From contig CBDIDH010000001.1 of assembly GCA_965277595.1 (NCBI GenBank), forward strand, positions 310,001-374,000: DNA of 64,000 bases. The letters are read 5' to 3'. Below, piece after piece: positions 63,156 to 64,000 of the stretch. A model generated the notes under the pieces. The model did no database searches, had not been told where the DNA came from, and saw only the letters and a program-made list of their open reading frames with translations. How positions within the stretch are numbered: position 1 is the first letter of the stretch; the number at the start of each line of letters is the position of its first letter. The stretch is from CBDIDH01 sp965277595 (GTDB lineage Bacteria > Planctomycetota > Planctomycetia > Isosphaerales > Isosphaeraceae). A program made the translations under genes and the position numbers.

Positions 63156-64000
63156 TCAGGCCACGACGACGCGGGCACGTCCCGGGTCGTCGCGGGGCGC
63201 GGCGAGAGGAGTTTGGGGCGGCGTCGCGTGAACCTTCACGGGGATCACCGAGAGGATATGCCGCACGGCGCTCAGGGACTCGATCGCCGCGTCGCGGGTC
63301 AAAGGTTCGGTACTCACCGCGACGTTCCAGTGCCGCTTCAGTTCCGAGACGACGCTGAGCGTCGGTTCCTTGAGAATGCCTTTTCGAGTCGCGACGTGAA
63401 TGACCGCGTGCGGATCGTCGGCCCGACACACGATTCGACGGCTTAAAAGCACCTGTCTGAGTCGTGCCTCAAGCGCCCGCCAGGCTTCCACGAGGCTCAG
63501 GTCATAATGATCGGTCGCGAAGAGTTCGCCCGCCCTTGTCAGCGAGTCAACCTCTTGCCTCGCCAGTTGCGTCATCCTGGAGAGGCGGTCCTGATCGCCG
63601 AGGCTTCTTCGAATTCGCCAGGCGACCAGTTGCGAGAACCCGACCCAGCCAAGGCCCAGGCCGACCGCGACAACGGGCGCCGCCCAGGCCACGTGCGAGA
63701 CCGCGACCCGATCCGCCAGCCTGGCCGAAAGGAAGAGCCCCGCGTAAACCGGAACCACCAGGATGGCCAGGGCATAGGTGGAGTTTCCCGTCCGCTCGCA
63801 CCAGGAATGCGGCCGGTCGCTCATCAGCGTGACCGCGTACAGATACACGCAGAGGCTCAAAAGCCCCGACGTCAGCGCATACGCATAAAAGACCTTGAGG
63901 TCGTAACCGAGGTAAACGAACCCTCGATCCGCGAATCGGTCGAGAAACGGGTGCAAGGCGAAGAGGGTCCCCAGAAGCGCCAACGCATAGCTGATCTTGA
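63156..64000 (-). CDS. Membrane protein with HEPN-like C-terminal segment, 5' end outside the window
   Basis: The frame is open to the window edge, so the start lies beyond 64000. At least 281 residues are visible. Four or more hydrophobic helices (for example LKVFYAYALTSGLLSLCVYLYAV and YALAILVVPVYAGLFLSARL) precede a soluble part. In it, FATDHYDLSLVEAWRALEARLRQVLLSRRI resembles a HEPN-type helical bundle, a domain seen in nucleotide-binding and RNase-toxin contexts, but the catalytic Arg-x-x-x-x-His is not clear. The C-terminal tail is Pro/Arg-rich. Function unassigned. Confidence 0.6.
   Translation of the reverse strand, partial: KISYALALLGTLFALHPFLDRFADRGFVYLGYDLKVFYAYALTSGLLSLCVYLYAVTLMSDRPHSWCERTGNSTYALAILVVPVYAGLFLSARLADRVAVSHVAWAAPVVAVGLGLGWVGFSQLVAWRIRRSLGDQDRLSRMTQLARQEVDSLTRAGELFATDHYDLSLVEAWRALEARLRQVLLSRRIVCRADDPHAVIHVATRKGILKEPTLSVVSELKRHWNVAVSTEPLTRDAAIESLSAVRHILSVIPVKVHATPPQTPLAAPRDDPGRARVVVA

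Overview
The window looks like a chromosomal segment of a high-GC planctomycete, most likely close to the Isosphaeraceae. The evidence is a DUF1559 prepilin-type protein, a DUF1552 / planctomycete-cytochrome (DUF1592-type) pair, a ThuA-like secreted protein, a TIGR03067-like secreted protein, a Gfo/Idh/MocA oxidoreductase with a Tat signal, and several exported proteins that carry an N-terminal 'LExxEERL'-like motif. No taxon was confirmed by search.

Layout. 1-14.4 kb: an exported Ig-repeat protein, a 400-bp heptanucleotide array, a YbdK-type ligase, then a block that may serve envelope lipids: an operon of a short-chain dehydrogenase with a DevCAB-like ABC exporter, an exported alpha/beta hydrolase, an acyl carrier protein, a small DMT-type membrane protein, an alpha-oxoamine-synthase-type PLP enzyme and a large AsmA-like protein. 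14.5-21.9 kb: an accessory island abutting tRNA-Leu(UAG), with a decayed IS3 element, IS5- and IS4-like remnants, a candidate immunity gene, a truncated Hint-domain polymorphic toxin, an IS66 element with a frameshift, and an integrase remnant whose start is 130 bp from the tRNA. 22-26.3 kb: a PAS/histidine kinase/receiver hybrid and two single-domain response regulators. 26.7-29.1 kb: a frameshifted IS1-like transposase that carries a 113-bp palindromic element in frame, and a second copy of that element nearby.

29-40.6 kb: mostly exported proteins (ThuA, a small lipoprotein, DUF1559, a His/Gly/Arg repeat protein, BON, SdrD-B-like) and a large FAD-dependent oxidoreductase. 40.7-50.8 kb: a PknK-like kinase/ATPase/TPR protein, a Gfo/Idh/MocA oxidoreductase, BON and chalcone-isomerase-like proteins, a membrane protein, and a MarR-yceI operon with a good promoter. 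50.9-57.3 kb: a DAB-type inorganic-carbon transporter operon (dabA, a NuoL-like dabB, and a second NuoM-like subunit) behind a sigma70-like promoter whose -35 box lies in a perfect palindrome. 57.4-64 kb: the DUF1552 / cytochrome pair, a lipase-like hydrolase, a small Cys protein and a partial membrane protein.

The most unusual structural signal is a family of 7-bp-period repeats of the form GYCMTYK (GTCATCG, GTCCTTG, GTCCTTT, GCCCTTC and similar). They recur at more than a dozen places, usually between genes and usually as inverted pairs able to fold into hairpins. Two copies end in matching ~17-bp inverted repeats and are flanked by imperfect ~10-bp direct repeats. One is inserted in frame in a transposase, which recalls the Rickettsia palindromic elements (RPEs) and the cyanobacterial heptanucleotide repeats (STRRs).
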